This document shows, piece after piece, positions 62,135 through 64,000 of a stretch of DNA of 64,000 bases. Position 1 is the stretch's first letter; each line of letters opens with the position of its first letter. A program made the translations under genes and the position numbers. The DNA comes from JAZMZS01 sp045120955 (GTDB lineage: Bacteria; Bacillota; Clostridia; Oscillospirales; CAG-272). The stretch is taken from positions 1-64,000 of the forward strand of contig JBGVFH010000085.1 of assembly GCA_045120955.1 (NCBI GenBank), in the 5' to 3' direction. The notes below the pieces were generated by a model. The model had not been told where the DNA came from, ran no database searches, and was given only the letters and a program-made list of their open reading frames with translations.

Positions 62135-62446
62135 GTGTTTGCAGTTATCGAAACCGGCGGAAAGCAGTACAAGGTAAACGAAGGAGACGTTATCTTCGTT
62201 GAAAAGCTCAATGTTGCTGATGGAGAAAAGGTGACCTTTGACAAGGTTCTCGCAGTATCTAAAGGTGAAGAGCTTACTTTTGGTGCTCCCTATGTAGAGG
62301 GCGCTGCTGTTACAGCTAATGTAGTAAAGAGCGGCAAGTCCAAGAAAATCGATGTAATCAAGTACAAGGCTAAGAAGAACGAGAAAAAGAAGATCGGTCA
62401 CAGACAGCCTTATACAAAGATCCAGATCGAGTCTATCGCTCTTTAA
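62135..62446 (+). CDS. rplU: 50S ribosomal protein L21
   Basis: 103 residues. FAVIETGGKQYKVNEGD at the N-terminus and KKKIGHRQPYTKIQI at the C-terminus are L21 hallmarks. GTG 62135 is 8 bases from GTGAGG; a second GTG at 62126 lies in the RBS. Length 103 is typical. Confidence 0.96.
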   Translation: MFAVIETGGKQYKVNEGDVIFVEKLNVADGEKVTFDKVLAVSKGEELTFGAPYVEGAAVTANVVKSGKSKKIDVIKYKAKKNEKKKIGHRQPYTKIQIESIAL

Positions 62447-62457
62447 TCGGAAAGAGA

Positions 62458-62814
62458 ATGACAAAAGTAGTTTTTCTTAAATCCGGCGGAGTTTTTTGCG
62501 GATTTGAAGAGCACGGACATACCGGATACGGCGAAGAAGGCAATGACATTTTATGTGCCGCTATCAGCTCGATGACGATGCTTATTATCAACGCAATAGA
62601 GGTTGCTTATGCATCTGATGTTGATTACACCGTTGACGAGCAGACGGCTGACATTAAAGTCGTTGCAAAAGGGGCTCTTGCAAAATACGAAAAAGACGAG
62701 AAAAAGCGTTATGCTATTGCCGGACTCATTACCGCTTACTACTATCAGCTCAACGATCTGATCGAGGAATATTATGAGTTTCTTGATATCGAAGAGAAAG
62801 AGATAGAGCTGTAA
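62458..62814 (+). CDS. prp: Ribosomal-processing cysteine protease Prp
   Basis: 118 residues. GHTGYGEEGNDILCAAIS contains the catalytic His and Cys. Prp removes the N-terminal extension of ribosomal protein L27 in Firmicutes, and the L27 encoded next has that extension. Standard rplU-prp-rpmA order. Confidence 0.93.
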   Translation: MTKVVFLKSGGVFCGFEEHGHTGYGEEGNDILCAAISSMTMLIINAIEVAYASDVDYTVDEQTADIKVVAKGALAKYEKDEKKRYAIAGLITAYYYQLNDLIEEYYEFLDIEEKEIEL

Positions 62815-62841
62815 CGGAATTTTTAATGGAGGTAATTTACA

Positions 62842-63120
62842 ATGCTTAGATTAGGTTTGCAGTTTTTTGCTCACAAAAAAGGTGTTGGTTCTACAAAGAA
62901 CGGTCGTGACAGCGAGTCTAAGAGACTTGGTGTAAAGAAGGCAGACGGTCAGTCTGTTATCGCAGGAAATATTCTTGTCCGTCAGCGCGGAACAAAGATA
63001 CATCCCGGTGTTAACGTAGGACGCGGATCTGACGATACTCTGTTCGCTCTCGTAGACGGCAAGGTAAAGTTTGAGCATATCAGCAAGGATAGAAAAGCAG
63101 TAAGCGTTTACGCCGAATAA
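62842..63120 (+). CDS. rpmA: 50S ribosomal protein L27 with Prp-cleaved N-terminal extension
   Basis: 92 residues. The N-terminus MLRLGLQFFAHKKG has the extension ending in Phe-Phe that Prp cleaves before Ala, leaving AHKKGVGSTKNGRDS at the mature start. RBS GGAGG. Confidence 0.97.
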   Translation: MLRLGLQFFAHKKGVGSTKNGRDSESKRLGVKKADGQSVIAGNILVRQRGTKIHPGVNVGRGSDDTLFALVDGKVKFEHISKDRKAVSVYAE

Positions 63121-63125
63121 TTGTG

Positions 63126-63160
63126 AAAGCTCAAGGCGCTTTGGCGCTTTGAGCTTTTTT
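63126..63160 (+). terminator. Intrinsic terminator after rpmA
   Basis: AAAGCTCAA-GGCGC pairs with GCGC-TTTGAGCTTT and ends in six T. Confidence 0.88.
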
Positions 63161-63170
63161 CGGACTTGTT

Positions 63171-63199
63171 TTGTAATGCATAAACATTTGCATTAAAAT
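63171..63199 (+). promoter_or_regulatory. Promoter for the nucleotidyltransferase gene
   Basis: TTGTAA at 63171-63176, a 17-base spacer and TAAAAT at 63194-63199. Confidence 0.6.
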
Positions 63200-63246
63200 A
63201 CTACGATGAACATTTGTTCATAAATAAAGCGAAAGCGAGATTTTGT

Positions 63247-64000
63247 ATGACACTTGTAATTCTTGCGGCGGGCATGGGCTCAAGATACGGAGGTCTAAAG
63301 CAGCTTGACCCTATCACCGATAAGGGAGAATTTATAATTGATTTTTCGGTTTATGATGCTATCAGAGCCGGATATGACAAGGTCGTCTTTATTATAAAAG
63401 AAGAAAATTACGATCTGTTCAGACAGACTATCGGAAAAAGAATAGAAAAGTATATAGAAACGGAATATGTATTCCAATCTGTAAAGGTGGAGGCAGACGT
63501 TGATGTTCCCGCCGACAGAGTAAAGCCGTGGGGAACCGCACATGCGTTGCTCTCTTGCCTTTCTGTCGTGAATGATAATTTTGCGGTAATAAATGCCGAC
63601 GATTTTTACGGTCCCTCTTCTTTCAAGATAGTAAAGAACTATCTTGAAAGTGTAAAGGCAAGCGACAAAAAAGAGCATTTTTGCATTTCTGCCTACATAC
63701 TCGAGAACACACTTTCAAAAAGCGGTACAGTGTCAAGAGGTGTATGTACAGGCTCCGAGGATGGGATGCTTGTTGATATAAAGGAGCATACAAAGATAGG
63801 ATACGGAGAGAAAAATGCCGTATCGTACAGCGAGGACGGAGACACCGAGCTTGATTACGGTTCTCTTGTGTCGATGAATTTCTTTGGCTTTACACCGGTA
63901 ATGCTCGAATATATCAAGGGCGGATTTGACAGATTTTTAAATTCTGCGGATACTGACTTGAAAAAAGGTGAGTATTACCTTCCCACAGCAGTAAAAGAGG
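63247..64000 (+). CDS. Sugar-phosphate nucleotidyltransferase-like protein (partial)
   Basis: Open from ATG 63247 to the window end, 251 codons visible, no stop. LAAGMGSRYGGLKQLDPI is the GxGxR-type nucleotide-binding loop of the NTP-transferase fold, WGTAHALLSC the second motif and INADDFYG the metal-binding Asp. Family members activate sugars or phosphocholine, often beside kinase genes. The RBS is weak. Substrate unknown. Confidence 0.85.
   Translation, partial: MTLVILAAGMGSRYGGLKQLDPITDKGEFIIDFSVYDAIRAGYDKVVFIIKEENYDLFRQTIGKRIEKYIETEYVFQSVKVEADVDVPADRVKPWGTAHALLSCLSVVNDNFAVINADDFYGPSSFKIVKNYLESVKASDKKEHFCISAYILENTLSKSGTVSRGVCTGSEDGMLVDIKEHTKIGYGEKNAVSYSEDGDTELDYGSLVSMNFFGFTPVMLEYIKGGFDRFLNSADTDLKKGEYYLPTAVKE

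Noticed and set aside
1..64000. CRISPR arrays, tRNA or rRNA genes, insertion sequences, prophage
   Set aside because: I scanned for regular repeats, cloverleaf-like segments, transposase motifs and phage genes and found none.

Overview
The window looks like a chromosomal segment of a Gram-positive anaerobe of class Clostridia, most likely Ruminococcus or a close relative in Ruminococcaceae/Oscillospiraceae. Evidence: [FeFe] hydrogenases beside an adhE-type gene, SpoVT, PPi-type phosphofructokinase, T-box leaders, the rplU-prp-rpmA order and a Firmicutes-style dcw cluster. I saw no rRNA, tRNA, CRISPR array, insertion sequence or prophage. Most genes are ordinary core genes. The accessory interest lies at 0.2-5.8 kb and 35-50 kb, plus a dispersed intergenic repeat.

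Layout: 1-5768 is the end of adhE, an APH-fold kinase, two thioredoxin-like [2Fe-2S] ferredoxins, a sensory PAS-type [FeFe] hydrogenase (HydS type), a SpoIIE-type phosphatase and a second [FeFe] hydrogenase, apparently one operon. This matches the adhE/kinase/phosphatase/hydS/hydA2 unit described in Ruminococcus albus 7. 5.8-16 kb carries pyk, spoVT, rimM-trmD, an O-antigen-ligase-like membrane protein with two small membrane-anchored proteins, ptsH, uvrC, rsmD and coaD. 16.2-29.6 kb is the division and cell-wall cluster mraZ-rsmH-ftsL-pbp-murE-murF-mraY-ftsW-murG-divIB-ftsZ, with no murD, murC, murB or ftsA. 29.8-36.2 kb has a zinc-ribbon membrane protein, an ABC-F ATPase, mscL, and nadA-mnmA divergent from pnuC, which has a structured leader.

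36.3-50.3 kb (minus strand) is the most interesting block. Three transcription units each begin with a sigma-A promoter and a T-box leader, and each contains an acyl-CoA ligase. The specifier codons I read by eye are CUU (Leu), GUA (Val) and AUC (Ile). The Leu unit holds a LeuA paralog without its metal-binding histidines and a sugar-isomerase/acyl-CoA-ligase fusion. The Val unit holds an HTH-cupin-ligase fusion, a P-loop ATPase, a four-subunit 2-oxoacid:ferredoxin oxidoreductase and a branched-chain aminotransferase. The Ile unit holds a second HTH-cupin-ligase. Together they suggest that branched short-chain acids (isovalerate, isobutyrate, 2-methylbutyrate) are activated to CoA thioesters, reductively carboxylated to 2-oxoacids and transaminated to Leu, Val and Ile, with each ligase switched on by shortage of its own amino acid.

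50.3-64 kb returns to core functions: an MgtE-like transporter, PPi-type pfk, a TagA-like glycosyltransferase, gap, topB, a pair of M16 peptidase homologs, lgt, folD, rplU-prp-rpmA and a nucleotidyltransferase cut by the window end. Three copies of an intergenic repeat (near 30.4, 36.2 and 55.0 kb), each just after a terminator, share a stem with compensatory changes.
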